Below are positions 34,214 to 45,574 of a stretch of 64,000 bases of DNA, piece by piece. Source of the stretch: Rhizoclosmatium globosum (taxonomy: Eukaryota; Chytridiomycota; Chytridiomycetes; Chytridiales; Chytriomycetaceae); the NCBI GenBank assembly GCA_002104985.1, contig MCGO01000171.1, positions 1-64,000 of the forward strand. Reading direction: 5' to 3'. The notes under the pieces were generated by a model that saw only the letters and a program-made list of their open reading frames with translations, searched no databases and was not told the origin of the DNA. A program made the position numbers and the translations under genes. Within the stretch, counting starts at the first letter, position 1. Every line of letters begins with the position of its first letter.

Positions 34214-34402
34214 ATGGTTCTCCGTGTAAGTCCGCTCATATCTTTTTGTCACTTATTTAAAGCTCTCTATAAAGTTTGATAGAAGGAACTCTTCTAATCG
34301 TTTCGTTTTACTCTCTAGTGTCTCCGCTGCAAAACTGGCTCTCGTGTCCGAGCTACCCGTTACTGTCGCCGCTGTGAACTTCGTGGAATCCACATTAATT
34401 GA
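34214..34402 (+). CDS. Tiny spliced Cys4 reading frame (uncertain)
   Basis: ATGGTTCTCCGT at 34214-34225 is followed by a strong 93-nt intron (GTAAGT...CTAAT...CTCTAG), then 34319..34402, for 31 residues with CLRC...YCRRC (two CxxC pairs). The splice signals are good and the upstream sequence is in frame (ATLYKKLAG), so it may be the end of a longer exon series or a truncated zinc-ribbon protein. It lies between inverted repeat arms. No family recognised. Confidence 0.25.
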
Positions 34403-35176
34403 CATTCTTGCTCTCACTCTCAATATGCTGCTGAAAAGGGCATTCTTATCACTTTCAGTCAAGTTCCAAGTCCAAACCATCCACATTAGGAACCTGCCAA
34501 GCAATCCAATCGTCACCACGCCATGTCAATAATCAGTACTTAAGAAGATCATTCGAAGGAAATGAGGGCTATGCGTCTTCTGGTAGGAATGTGTGGAAAA
34601 TGGCGTTACTAGGAAAGAGGCCGATATTAATTTCTACGCTGATTGCAGATGATGCGCGTGACATTGTACAGGAAGAAGGGGAAGTTTTGGATAATCAGAC
34701 CAGTATTGTGACAGAAGGAGCAGTTGTTTCACGAAAGACGAAGTAAGAAGAAGGAATATAAGGTTTTGTTTATTTGCGCATATTGGGTATAATAAACAGC
34801 TAGAAGAAAACCCTAAACAGTTAGAAGAAAACATGGAACAAGGAGAGAGAGACACGTCGACGACAGACTCGGACAACTGAAGTCCTTCAATTTTAAAGTT
34901 CCCTTGATGCCCCTTTGTATTCAATATATTTCACATTATTATATACCGTAGATTAAGTTTCAGCCAATTCTGTACAGGCCTGCACTTCCTCTCGTTTGAA
35001 GATGGGCCAACAGCGATCTAGTCGCAACAGCTCAACATCCATTGCCGTGGCTCTTTCCATACATTAGCTTACCTAATTCCAATCGATGGTCAAAGGATGA
35101 GCTGACGAGATGGTGGTGCTATGGTGTAATGGGCTGGAGAAGCCGTTCCTCACGCTTTTGGTGAGAAATGGGGGAG
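34403..35176. other. Gene-poor interval inside inverted repeats
   Basis: No convincing coding sequence. The open frames are short and lack splice partners. The interval is bounded on the right by the second repeat arm. Confidence 0.3.
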
Positions 35177-35252
35177 CAAAAGGGCCTGACATCGAACATC
35201 GGAAATAGCAAAAAAAGGAGTCGTGACCCTCCCTGTATCTTATTCCCTTGGT
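35177..35252 (-). repeat. Inverted repeat, right arm
   Basis: Reverse-complement partner of 33937-34012. On this strand it reads CCTGACATCGAACATCGGAA through GGAGTCGTGACCCTCCC, with small differences, including one extra T in the T-run and an ATTTCC/TTTTCC change. Confidence 0.65.
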
Positions 35253-35407
35253 TGCCCCGCCATGCATTTAAGTTGCATGACTCTTTCAATGGGAGAGCAG
35301 CTGTTTTTGGTGCCAAACCACTGAGCAATTCAGACGCATTTAGCCTGCGATTGCAGCAATGACACCAAACGTTGGTATAAGGTTAATAGAGCTGAGTTTT
35401 CACTGGA

Positions 35408-35780
35408 TTGCTGGAAGACTTGTCTTCAACTCAGTTTCCTCAAGATTATGCATCCTACACGTTTGTTGAGGCGGACTTGGGTTGGGCGTTAAAGATTCCA
35501 GCCAAAGTATACGGTGCCAATGATGAAATGGTGAAGCAGTTCAAGTTTGCTGGGACTGCACTTCTGGATACACGGAAGCCGGAAAATCAGTGCCACGAAG
35601 TATTTCTGTATTAGGGAGAAGCTAAAGGTGTTTGCACTGATGGTTATTTTGTGCCAGTTCCTTGTGAGAAATTGCCGTAAAATGTCACTCACGTTGCTGT
35701 ATTTGGAACCACTGCATATCTAATCCAGTTTATGAATGAAACAGAGGTGTGCTTGGGGCCGCTGCAAAGGATTACTGTCA
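35408..35780 (+). pseudogene. Decayed coding sequence of unknown family
   Basis: A frame with protein-like composition (DYASYTFVEADLGWALKIPA, then FKFAGTALLDTR) runs from 35408 to a TAG at 35612. It continues in the same frame with sensible residues (GVCTDGYFVPVPCEK, VAVFGTTAYLIQFMNETE) past a second stop at about 35678. Two stops in an otherwise open frame suggest a dead gene or element. I do not recognise it. Confidence 0.3.
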
Positions 35781-35979
35781 ATGAATGAACAACCTTATAT
35801 TGAAATAAATATTATAATTTTTTTGAGGAATAGATTCTATCACTAAGATAATTTACCCTAAAGGATAGATAACATTCAATCGGACTCGGACTGCCCTAAC
35901 AAAGCCTCCTTATGCTTTTCGCACTCTCACACTCAATGATTGAAAAATTTCACAAAAGAGTCCTCAAACTTGATCCAAA
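35781..35979. other. 5' region of surface-protein gene
   Basis: Short AT-rich spacer presumed to hold the promoter of the following secreted protein. Confidence 0.3.
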
Positions 35980-38900
35980 ATGCGATTGATTTTGGGTGTC
36001 CTTCTCCTAGCTGCTGCTTCTCTTAACGTCTTTGCGATTCCTACAGCAACAACCTTGATCGCCAAGCAAGTACCAACAGCCGTCTTCAACAGCGTGCCAA
36101 CCACCACTTTAGTACCCTTAAACAACAAAAAATCATCGATCCTACTAGATGCCAGAGCTCAACCCGACTTCCCACAGCCAGTCCTATTCACGACAACCAA
36201 AACGACTGGTGCATCTCAGTTCGTGGAAACCATGGGAGACAGGCCAATTTCGCCTGCAGCCACCCTTGCTCCAGTCAATGACCCCGATCTCCCATACCAG
36301 TTTCTTTTCGCCGCTGGTACTCTCGGTGTGTATGATGATATTCGATCCACACTCGCCTCGTCAAAAGTACCCCTTTCTCTGATTCCTTTCACGTTGGATC
36401 ATGTATTTGATCCGACGATTTTTAATGGCGCATTTTTGTTCACCCCTTTGACTGGTACAATGGTTAATAATCCTGTTTTTGCAATTCAAGGGAACGGATA
36501 TTACCAGGTATTTACTTTTAAACTTTCGTAATATAGATGTGATTAAATTTAAGTTTTGTCGAAAGGTTGGCAACTTGAGATCATTCTCGTACTTGACTTT
36601 CCCAAACACTGGGTGGTTTACTGGGAATGTAACTGGTGGTGTTTATAACACACTCACGTCTGTCGGAAATGCGGTATCTTTTTCGCTTTATAGCAGTACG
36701 AAAGTTGGGCCAGTTGTATCTATTTGGTATGCCGTGACACTCGTTCAAGATGTAAACCCTTTTATTCGCGTGGACGTTTACTCCAAGACTAACATCGTGG
36801 CCGAATTTGATTACTCACTGTCAGTGAACAATGCCTTTTCTCCTTCTGGTCCATTCCCGTTTACTGTTACTATCGCAACCGTCCGAAAGGACTCTGCGAA
36901 AGACAGTCAAAACCCAACTCCTTCTTTAACAACCACATCCACAACAACAACAACGACATACAGCACAACAACTTCTGCATCTACAACTTCAACTTCCACA
37001 ACGTCTGCAACAACCTCAACAATGTACGGCTACTTTGTCTTTGTACCAACACAATTCCCATCAACCACCACTGCCGAAGCTCCAAAACCAGTGCAAAGTC
37101 AAGCAGCAGTGTTCTCGCCTGGCCCAAAATCATCACTTTCCCCTTCTTCCTCCATTTCAGCTCATCAATTTATGGAAATATGTGGGACGCAATGTATTTA
37201 CAACGATATCCAGTCTACGTTGGCAGCTGGATTCATGTCACTACCCTTCGTGGATCCAAGCAACGTAAACGATCCCGGTTATTCAATTTTCCAAGGCGCT
37301 TCTCTTCTTACGCCAGTGTCTGACACGTTGGTGAACAACCCAATCTTCACTCTCACAGGAACTGATAAATATACAGTACATCTTCCCCATTTTTTAGGCA
37401 TCCGATTAATATTAATAATGATCTACAGGTTGATAGCTTAAAGTCATTTACCTATTTGACTGACGCAACTGGACTTTACAGTGCAAATACTACTGGTGGA
37501 GTATTTTACACTATTTCCCAATCCTCCGGATTATATCTCTCCTTCTCCGTATACAACAACGTATCATCAATCTGGTATGCAGTCTCACTACAAAAAGACA
37601 CCGCTCCATTTGTACACGTTAATGTGTTTAGTGGTAACACAGCAATTGCCGCGTTTGATGTTGGTTTGAAGGACAACAGTCAAGTTCAGACGCGACAGTT
37701 CTTCGTGATTCTTGCGACGACGAGGAAGCATACAGATTGGCCGGTTGTTCAACCACAGCCAAGTAAAACTTTGACAAGAAATTCATTGACACCTACGACT
37801 ACTACTGTGTATGCTGTGACTACTTCATCTACTACCACGTCTTCTCCAACGTCTTCCACAAGTACGTCAACAAGCTCTACTACCAGCTCTTTCACCACTT
37901 CTTCAACTACCACTTCGTCGACAACTTCCACATCTTCCAAAACTACCTCTTCCACCAGCTCGACAACAAGTTCAACAACAAGCACAACCACTCAGTCCAC
38001 AAGGCTCCCATCTCCTACACCAATCCCCAATACGGAACTCCTCGGAATCGCGCCTGACACAACATTCTGGAAAAAAGCATACCCAGCAGCAACTTGGACA
38101 CCCACTTTCGGAGCAAAAGGAATAGACGTGATTCAACTCCCAGGTGCGAGTTTCGTAGTCGTAGCCGCAGAAAACACACTTTGGACTTGTCCAAAAATCT
38201 CCATCTGGTCAAGTTGCAGCCTCGTTCCAGAATCCGGCGCAGTAAAAAGTATTGACGTCTTGAGTGACGGTAATACGTTCATCGGTGTTGGAATGGATAA
38301 CCAATTGTACACGCGAAATGGATTGGGTGGGTCCTGGCAATATGTCCCTAACTCCGGGTATGTTGTTGACATAACTGTTTTGATGAGTGGAGTTATTGTT
38401 GGGACGGGGCCTGATCACCAGCTCTACACGAAACAGAGCTTGAATGCGCCGTGGGTGTTTCTTTCTGGGTCTTGTTGCGTGACACGTACCGCTGCGTATT
38501 CCAACTCATATTATATACATTTCATTCCGTATAAGGAATCTCTGGTTGGTGTTGGCATGGATGGAGAGTTGTATGTTACAAACAGCTTGAATCCGATCCA
38601 ATGGTTTAAGCTTCCAAATTCAGGAACTGTTAGCTCAGTTTCTGTGGTACTGCCGTCTACACCTACACGTGTTCTTCTTGGAGTCGGAATGGATAACTTA
38701 CTTTATGGAAAGCCGTTGGCAGCTGTTGCTGGACCTTGGACTCAACAAATTCAAGGACCAAAGGTGATTGATATTATCCAGACTTCAAACGTGGAGACCA
38801 TTATTGTCGGTATAGACAATCGCCTCTACTCGTGTCCAACACTTCCAACTGATGCATCGTCGTGCAAATTGCTGGCTGATCCAGCTGATGTAAAAATCAA

Positions 38901-39333
38901 GAGTATTGGGTATCTTCCTGGGACCAACTTGGCTCATAAGGATATTTACATCGGTCTTGGATTGAATAACCAGTTGTACACTCGAGAATATCTTTCTGCG
39001 GCCTGGGTTCTTGTTCCAAACTCGGGATCTGTAATTGACATTACTGTCTTGACCAACAGAGTGATTCTCGGAACAGCTCCTGATGGACACTTGTACACCA
39101 AGAAAAGCCTTGACTCTCCATGGGAATGGGTTCCCAACTCTTGTTGCGTTTCGCGCACAGCTCAATTTGATCTTGACGGACCTGTGGGCGGCGATAATGG
39201 TGGTCCAATTTATGGAGTCGGAAGCGATAACGCGATTTACCAGAAGCCAAAGGAGGACTTGACTGCGAATTGGGTGTTGATTCCCAACTCCAAGGCTGTT
39301 GTTAACATTGCGGCAGTATACCTGCAAAATTGA
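35980..39333 (+). CDS. Secreted protein: two WYA-domains plus tectonin-like propeller
   Basis: Exons 35980..36507, 36566..37375 and 37429..39333 give 1,080 residues. Signal peptide: MRLILGVLLLAAASLNVFA. Two copies of a domain of about 150-180 residues (about 105-290 and 380-540) share VYDDI/IYNDI..STLA, VNNP.F, SF.YLT, TGGV and SIWYAV.L...PF..V.V.S. Each is followed by a Thr/Ser-rich linker. The C-terminal about 430 residues are repeats such as GVGMDNQLYTR..L...W..VPNSG.V.DITVL and GTGPDHQLYTK, a beta-propeller of the tectonin/lectin kind. Both introns are phase 0 at equivalent domain positions. An extracellular glycan-binding role is inferred. Confidence 0.8.
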
Positions 39334-39598
39334 TGACGATAGTGGGTTTAGCGTATTTCAAAAATTGGTTTGCGTTTTTTTGGGTTTTATTTCTTAAATA
39401 CAGTTTTGATGTTTACTTTTGTACATATGGCTGTCGCTGTAGATTCAAACCAATAAACAAGTGGACCAACTCTAAGAAACCTGTGTAGTTGGATAAGTAG
39501 CCAAGTTGTAGAGACAATCGATGTTCCTATAATGCTCATTTCTTTTTCTGTAATTTAACTACACACAAAGTTTGAGTTCATTTCAAAACTCAGAGAAA
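39334..39598. other. Convergent 3' intergenic
   Basis: Short AT-rich spacer between converging genes. No feature beyond presumed 3' ends. Confidence 0.35.
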
Positions 39599-42500
39599 TC
39601 ACTCCTCAATCAAACCAGCACGATCCTTCCATGCCGGAATAACAACAACCAAAACCGCAGAACTATACACATAATCAACCGACGCCTCATTCCCATAATA
39701 CGCATACTCATGCTGATTAATACTCTTCGCCTTCCCAAACCAAACAACATTGTCTCCACCCTGCTTCACCTGCACACCTCCAAGCCTATTAGTCAAGAAA
39801 TCGAGTTTGGCATCGTACTGGTCAGAATCCCCGCCGTGCACGAATTTGTTTCCGATAAAGTATACAGGTCCGTCGTTGTTACTGAATCCACCATAAACAG
39901 GCTTCAAGAATACTTGAAGATCGCATGCGACTGCGGACTGGAATAGCTGCATGTCTGTACCCTTTAACATGTGCAAGATTGGGTGACGAAGCGATGGGTC
40001 TGGGTTGGCAGGGATTTGGTATGCGTGTTCACAGTGGAACAGGAAGATGGCGCCTGTTTCAAAGAACTTTGGGTTCGCGATGGACGTCTTCAAGTAGGAG
40101 TAGAACAAGTTGTCTTGTGTTGTCAAGTCGGTGAATAGGAACTGAGTTGGAGCCGTTTTGAACAGGTTATACGTCAATGTGATGCGATAGCCTGACTGGA
40201 CAGGAGAAATCTCATGAGGACAGTCAGAGAAGAAAGCCGCCCATTGAATCCAACTAGCGCCTGAAATATCCTTCGTCGAAGACCCCCAATTGAAAGTTTT
40301 GGTGTTGTGCTCCTTATTCACCTTCAAAACTCCTCCTTCAAACTCAACAGGCAGACAAACAACTAACGATCCAAACATATCATCGGAAATAGGCGTGTCA
40401 ACGTGTGACTTGAAGAACCCCTCAGGACCATAAACGTTCAGTTTATGCAATTCGGCACGAACTCCTGCACCCGACGCTAACAAAGTCTTTTGAATCTGTT
40501 CAACAATTCCAGACCCATACACATCAAACGTGGTAGAAATATTCGATCCATCGATTTTCCAAGCCTTGCGATAGGTATTGTCGACAACAGTCTCCGATTT
40601 GTATCCAAATGCAGCAGGAGATGAAGCTTCCAAAACATCATTCACCGCAAAAAAGGCTGCTTCTGACGGAAAAGTGATGTTCTTGCTTCCCATCACAGAT
40701 GATTCCTTGTTGTCGCGATCAACCTCGAAGAAGACGGAAACAGGGGCTTGCGACGTCACTTGAACGCGACCACCCACACAGAATGGCGCCTGCATTTCAA
40801 CCAATACATTTCGAAGACCTTTGACAATGTTGTCTTGACTCAACTTGTGCAATGATGGTACGCCTGCTTTCTCCTTCCGAGTTTGTTTGTCCACATCCAT
40901 CGCATCATTGCCTTCCTCATCCGCGTCCTCCTCCTCCTCCTCCTCTTCCGTCTCTTCTTCATCGTCATTCTTCATCTTTTTGCGAGGAGCCAAAGGCCCA
41001 GTCACAAGCTCATTCCACCCATCATCTGCAACCAGTTCATACGCAGCCCGCGGGTCCTTCATGACTCCACACCCAACTTTATAGCAATGTGCTAACTTAC
41101 GTTTTCCCTGCGCACCAGCTGCTTTGTAGCACTTGACCGCCTCGTCCCACGATTGCTCCAACCCGCCTTCACCATTCGCAAAACAATCTCCCAAACCCAC
41201 AAATGCCTCCAACACACCACCTTCACTTGCAAGACGGTAATGTTTCACGGCTTCCTGTTTATCCACGTCCGTGCCAATACCGTTGTACAAAGCAAGCGCG
41301 TATTGGTATTGAGCTTGGGAATGGCCGTTTTCAGCAGCCAACTTGAAATAACAGGTTGACTTTACGGCGTCTTTCGCAGAAGAAGACTCGTCAGAAAGCA
41401 AGAGGGATGCCAAACGGTATTGAGCTTCAGGTAGATTCTGTTCAGCAGCCATCTGGTAATAGCGTGCAGAAATTTTAGGTTCAGTTTTATAGATGTCTCC
41501 TATTTTCAGTTGGCATTCGGCATCACCTAAAGGAAGAGCATTTTGTTTAGTTTCAGTGTGATGGAAACAATCAATCACAGCTGTACCCATCAAATCAGCC
41601 ATGATTTGGAATTCAACTCTTTCGATGTCTTTCTCATCTGTACTCTTTGTAATAATTTTTGGAATACTCCCACCACAGTCGTTCATCATTTTCAGCAACG
41701 GTTCTATTTCCGGGTGAGTTTTTGCGAGGTTGGATCCAGCAGTTGCGAATCTTGTCCCGCTTGGAACGTGAACAACAATCAGTTTTCGTCCATTCTCTTT
41801 GGAGAGCGCAATCGCCTGCTTCCACGATTCCATAAACTCATCTTTTACGCCTGCATTCAGCCTGCGTAACATCAGAGACAAGGAGTATACTGAAATAATG
41901 ATGATGATCGCCTTTTTCGCTTTCTTCATGGCATCCATATCATCATGGTGAAGCGGTTTCGAGAAAATAGTTGGGAGTCCTTCTGTAGCGTCAAGTTCTT
42001 TCGTAAAGTTCGGTTTCAAGCTTAAATTATCAAACACTTCACCCTCTCCGCAAGATTGGTCTGTGTACACGGCGAGATTATGAGACCCAAGCTTGTTCCG
42101 AAGAATACTTGAGACTCGTGCATCTCCAGCTTCTTGCGAATACAATATCATAATTTCATGCTCGCCAGAGTGGTTTGATAAGCAGAGTGGACCGTTTGGA
42201 TTCTTTTCAAGCTGTTTTAATAGGTCTTGGCTGAAAGCTCTATCTTCGGATGACTCGGACTTGGCCGACAGCTCCAAATAACGTTTTGTTTCGAGTAAAT
42301 TCTTTGGTACAGCTTCATTGCCACGCGCGTACCTTGTTTATACGTGAAGCATCAGTATTGATAAAAGAAAGGTTTTTAACAAACACATACCACTTGGCCA
42401 AAGCAATCTGCGCCAAAGAATCCCCAGCCTCAGCAGCCATCTTATAATATTTCGCCGCTTCAACAATATTCTTTTCCACTCCTTTACCCTCAGCCAACAA

Positions 42501-43379
42501 CTTTGCATATTTCCTCTGTCCTTCACTGGAACCCGCGTTTGCAGCCATCTTGTACCATCGAGCAGCTTGCACGAAATCAAGTGGACGCACATTCATTTTC
42601 CTGTCGCCCAACACCAGTTGCAGTTTCACGTTTCCGAAATACTCCGCAACAACCGACACCACATCGACGCTGTCCTTTTCAACAACAGCAACCGCCGCGT
42701 TCATCAACGACTCCCAAACGTCTTTCGCCGGTGAAGAAAGAGGAACAAACGCGCGAGGAATCGTATCATCGTACGCGCTGTGGCCTGCATTGACAACGAC
42801 GATGGGCGTTCCCTTTTCGTGGTTCAGGGTCACGGCATGGATCCACTCGTCGATTTGGTAGTCGCGAATTCCGAGTTCTTGACGGCGGGCGACCAGGGCG
42901 CGGCTTGGATCTGAGGTGATGACGATGATGGCGGAGGCGGAGTGTCTGGCGTTGCGGGCGAGGAGGAGCGCGTTGTCTGTGTTTGTTTTCAATGGATGTC
43001 TTAGTTAGTTAGTGCCTGGTAGAAAGCAGTGCCTAGTTAGAAACAAGAAACAAGTAGATCAAGTACCGTCCAAGTGAACCAAGGGCGGTGGTGGTGGAAC
43101 AGCGCCCGGTGGTCCGCGGCCGCCGTGGATTGCGATGCTTTCATCTCGGGAAAGCGAAGGGGCGCCGCGCGTCAGATCGAGGCCACGTGCGCACGTTGAA
43201 AGAAAGAAGGTTTCGGTATTGGAATTGGAATTGGAATTGGAATTGGTTTGGTCAAGTTGTGCCTGGAACGAGGCTGCGATCGTCACGTCTCGAGGTACTT
43301 CAATCGACGAAATGATGGCGATTGCGTGCGAGGAATGTGGTTTGCATTGGTGGTTGTACTTGTACTTGCACTGAAGCAT
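39599..43379 (-). CDS. TIR-like/Sel1/2OG-Fe(II) dioxygenase protein
   Basis: Three exons, complement(39599..42332, 42391..42976, 43067..43379), with introns of 58 and 90 nt, give 1,210 residues. The N-terminal about 200 residues look TIR-like (VHLDDNALLLARNARHSAS, IIVIT, EWIHAVTL, TPIVVVN). Sel1/TPR-like repeats (AARWYKMAANAG, AAKYYKMAAEAG) follow at about 215-330. A second TIR-like unit lies at about 357-490 (IMILYSQEAGD, IIIIISVYS, EFMESWKQAIAL), then more Sel1 repeats (about 585-725) and a Glu/Asp-rich linker. The C-terminal dioxygenase has HVDTP (Fe ligands), CPHEISP (distal His) and GYRITL (2-oxoglutarate Arg). Such dioxygenases hydroxylate proteins. The combination suggests a signalling or immune effector; TIR assignment is moderate, Sel1 and dioxygenase are firm. 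Confidence 0.8.
43217..43246. repeat. GGAATT hexanucleotide microsatellite
   Basis: About five GGAATT-type units lie inside exon 1 of the TIR/Sel1/dioxygenase gene, encoding Asn-Ser repeats on the minus strand. Length changes in steps of 6 nt would keep the frame. Confidence 0.75.
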
Positions 43380-43619
43380 CCTGTTTGAATTAAATAGTGT
43401 GTGTTTTTTGAGTTGGATCCAACTGATTTAACACTGGAAAGGGTGATCAACTGCCCCGAACTTAACCAGAATTACCTGTTAAATAAACCTTCCTGCTGCT
43501 GAAATTACTATATTTATTCAACTCTATTTCTTTGTCGCACTAATCTGATGGGATTGTCAGCCCCAACTCACAATACCAAAGAATCCTATGTGCCATTATC
43601 TATTCAAATGCACTTTCGT

Positions 43620-44624
43620 TTATTTTCTATACTGTTCCACACATCTGGCAGCCCATTCCTCCATCTCTCTTTTGGTTAATCCCAGAATATCCATAGCAAT
43701 CAAATACTCATGACTCAACTCATTCAAAAAGATACCACGATCGTCGGTGCAAAGTACCAAATTCCTGTACCCTCTCTCCTTCCACAATTCAATCAAATGA
43801 TGTCTTTCGTATGCCGACACAGTACCTCCAACAACGTTACTCGACAAACAGATTTCCATAGTAATTTCTCTCTTGATGATTTCATCCATGAGGTGAGAGG
43901 GCACGAAAGTACAGTGCCCCAATCTGTCTGGATTCAAGGAAAGAATAGTTTCTAGTTCATCTTGTTCCGGACACTCAGCCACTTCCGCAAAATGCACCAC
44001 AAGTTTCAGCGCAGCTGGCTTCACTTTTTGCAGAGCAGGCACCAAGTGTCTTATACCTCCAACTGTAGGATCACCACACACATCAACACCAACAATACAC
44101 GTATGCAACGGCGCATACTTTACAGCAAGATCCACAATCTGATTCGCTTGTTCCACCGAATGCCGTCTATCCACCGACAGCAGAAGCCGCACATGCATCA
44201 ACCCCTCCTGTGAACCAGCCCTCCCCAAAAGCCATTCTTCAATCGCCCCAACGACAACCATGACATACTCATCCATATCCATCGCCTCATTCTTCTTTGG
44301 CGTCGTCCTCAGTTCCAAGTACACACACCCATCAGCCTGAAACGCATCAAGCACCTTACCAACCACGAATCGCAGGGCATCCTGGTCGCGCACAACGCCG
44401 TAAATCGTGGTTGAAAAGAGAGTGAACACGTCTTTGATGTCGAAGCCGGGATCACCAGGAAGCGCCAGCGTTGCAGGAAAGGGAAGGTTCTTTGAAAGGG
44501 CGAGGGAGCGGAGGTCGTCCAGGGACACGGATCCATTAATGTGTGCGTGCAGTTCGACTTTGGGAAGGGAGCGGGCCCAGGAAAGGTCTTCCTGTGTGTA
44601 CTTTGAGATGTGTTTCAGAGACAT
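43620..44624 (-). CDS. Adenosine deaminase-like protein (ADAL type)
   Basis: Single exon, 334 residues. Metal and catalytic motifs are all present: HAH in KVELHAHINGS, His and Glu in VVHFAEV, DRLGHC, and the final Asp pair in VLCTDDRGIF. The HINGS form, short N-terminus and TDDRGIF mark the ADAL/N6-methyl-AMP deaminase branch rather than classical adenosine deaminase. It would convert N6-modified AMP to IMP in the cytosol, clearing methylated adenine nucleotides. The start ATG is the first in frame. It is divergent from a CTR copper transporter across 144 bp. Confidence 0.9.
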   Translation of the reverse strand: MSLKHISKYTQEDLSWARSLPKVELHAHINGSVSLDDLRSLALSKNLPFPATLALPGDPGFDIKDVFTLFSTTIYGVVRDQDALRFVVGKVLDAFQADGCVYLELRTTPKKNEAMDMDEYVMVVVGAIEEWLLGRAGSQEGLMHVRLLLSVDRRHSVEQANQIVDLAVKYAPLHTCIVGVDVCGDPTVGGIRHLVPALQKVKPAALKLVVHFAEVAECPEQDELETILSLNPDRLGHCTFVPSHLMDEIIKREITMEICLSSNVVGGTVSAYERHHLIELWKERGYRNLVLCTDDRGIFLNELSHEYLIAMDILGLTKREMEEWAARCVEQYRK

Positions 44625-44768
44625 TCTTTTTTGTTTGTTTTCAATGAGAAGAGATTATGAAAAGAGAAGAGAGTGGAGATTTTACAGAAAGTAGTATCGC
44701 AAAAACACCTCACCTTCCTTCCTTCCTTCCTTCACCTTCGACCTACTCTCTTCCAAGCAACCCACCAA
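44625..44768. promoter_or_regulatory. Divergent promoter ADAL / CTR
   Basis: The 144 bp between two divergent start codons. It contains a (TTCC)n pyrimidine run at about 44718-44732. No copper-response element could be identified. Confidence 0.4.
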
Positions 44769-45245
44769 ATGAGTCACTCACACGGGTCTAGCAGTAGCAG
44801 CACTGGTTCAAGTGGCAGCATGGCAATGGCGCTTCATTGGAGCCTTGGCGACTCGGTTCTCTTTGAATCCTTTGCCCCGTCGTCAAACGCAGGTCTTCTC
44901 GGCGCCGCGGTCTTTGTCTTTGCCTTGGCGATTGTCGGCGAATCAATTGGTGCGGCAAAGAGGGCGATTGTGAAACACAGGATCAAGTCGGTGCAATCAG
45001 GTCACTTGAAAGACGATGCAAACAAGTCGCTGATCAGTACAAATAAAAGGAGGCCTCGGTCGTTGGACTCGGCGTTTATTGTGCATCAAGTGACAAAGTT
45101 TGTGCTTGAAGTTGCTCAGACTCTTGTTTCGTTTTTGGTCATGCTCATTGTTATGCAGTTTAATATTGTTTATCTTTTGGCTGCCAGCTTGGGCTATGGT
45201 GTCGCCGCATGGTTGTTTGAATCAACAGATGGCGAACGTCTGTGA
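44769..45245 (+). CDS. CTR-family copper transporter
   Basis: Single exon, 158 residues. The N-terminus has His/Met residues (MSHSHG, SMAMALHW) followed by three membrane spans. The second carries the CTR MxxxM motif (MLIVMQFN) and the third a Gly-containing LGYGVAAWLF. CTR trimers import Cu(I) across plasma or vacuolar membranes. The small size and few Met motifs resemble yeast Ctr2-type vacuolar exporters. Its C-terminal half is closely similar to the larger transporter at 54-55.5 kb, so the two are paralogues. An in-frame upstream extension exists but starts with non-homologous sequence. Confidence 0.88.
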   Translation: MSHSHGSSSSSTGSSGSMAMALHWSLGDSVLFESFAPSSNAGLLGAAVFVFALAIVGESIGAAKRAIVKHRIKSVQSGHLKDDANKSLISTNKRRPRSLDSAFIVHQVTKFVLEVAQTLVSFLVMLIVMQFNIVYLLAASLGYGVAAWLFESTDGERL

Positions 45246-45574
45246 AATTCCCTTTCCTTTATCATTCCAACTGTTCCAATAAATGTTCATAATTTAGTTA
45301 TATGTTGTCTTGTTGTGTTGATAGTTGGCTCCATACAACAAGATTCATACCAACACCAAAATGCGGTATTAAACCCGACTATTTAGTTGACGGTGCAACT
45401 CACCCACCATGTCAATTTTCAAGGCCTCTAACCCATAATTTATACTATGTTTCCCCCTTTCTCAGAGTCCAGAGATCGACATTCAAACAATTCTCTCACG
45501 CCCAACCTCCTCCAAACCTCCGCCTTCTTAAACAGATCAAAACCACCACAAACACGAGAGGGAAACAAAAAAAA
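45246..45574. other. Intergenic, promoter of permease
   Basis: Spacer between the CTR gene and the permease. The last 100 bases are A/C-rich and lead into an A-run before the start codon. Nothing else recognised. Confidence 0.35.
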
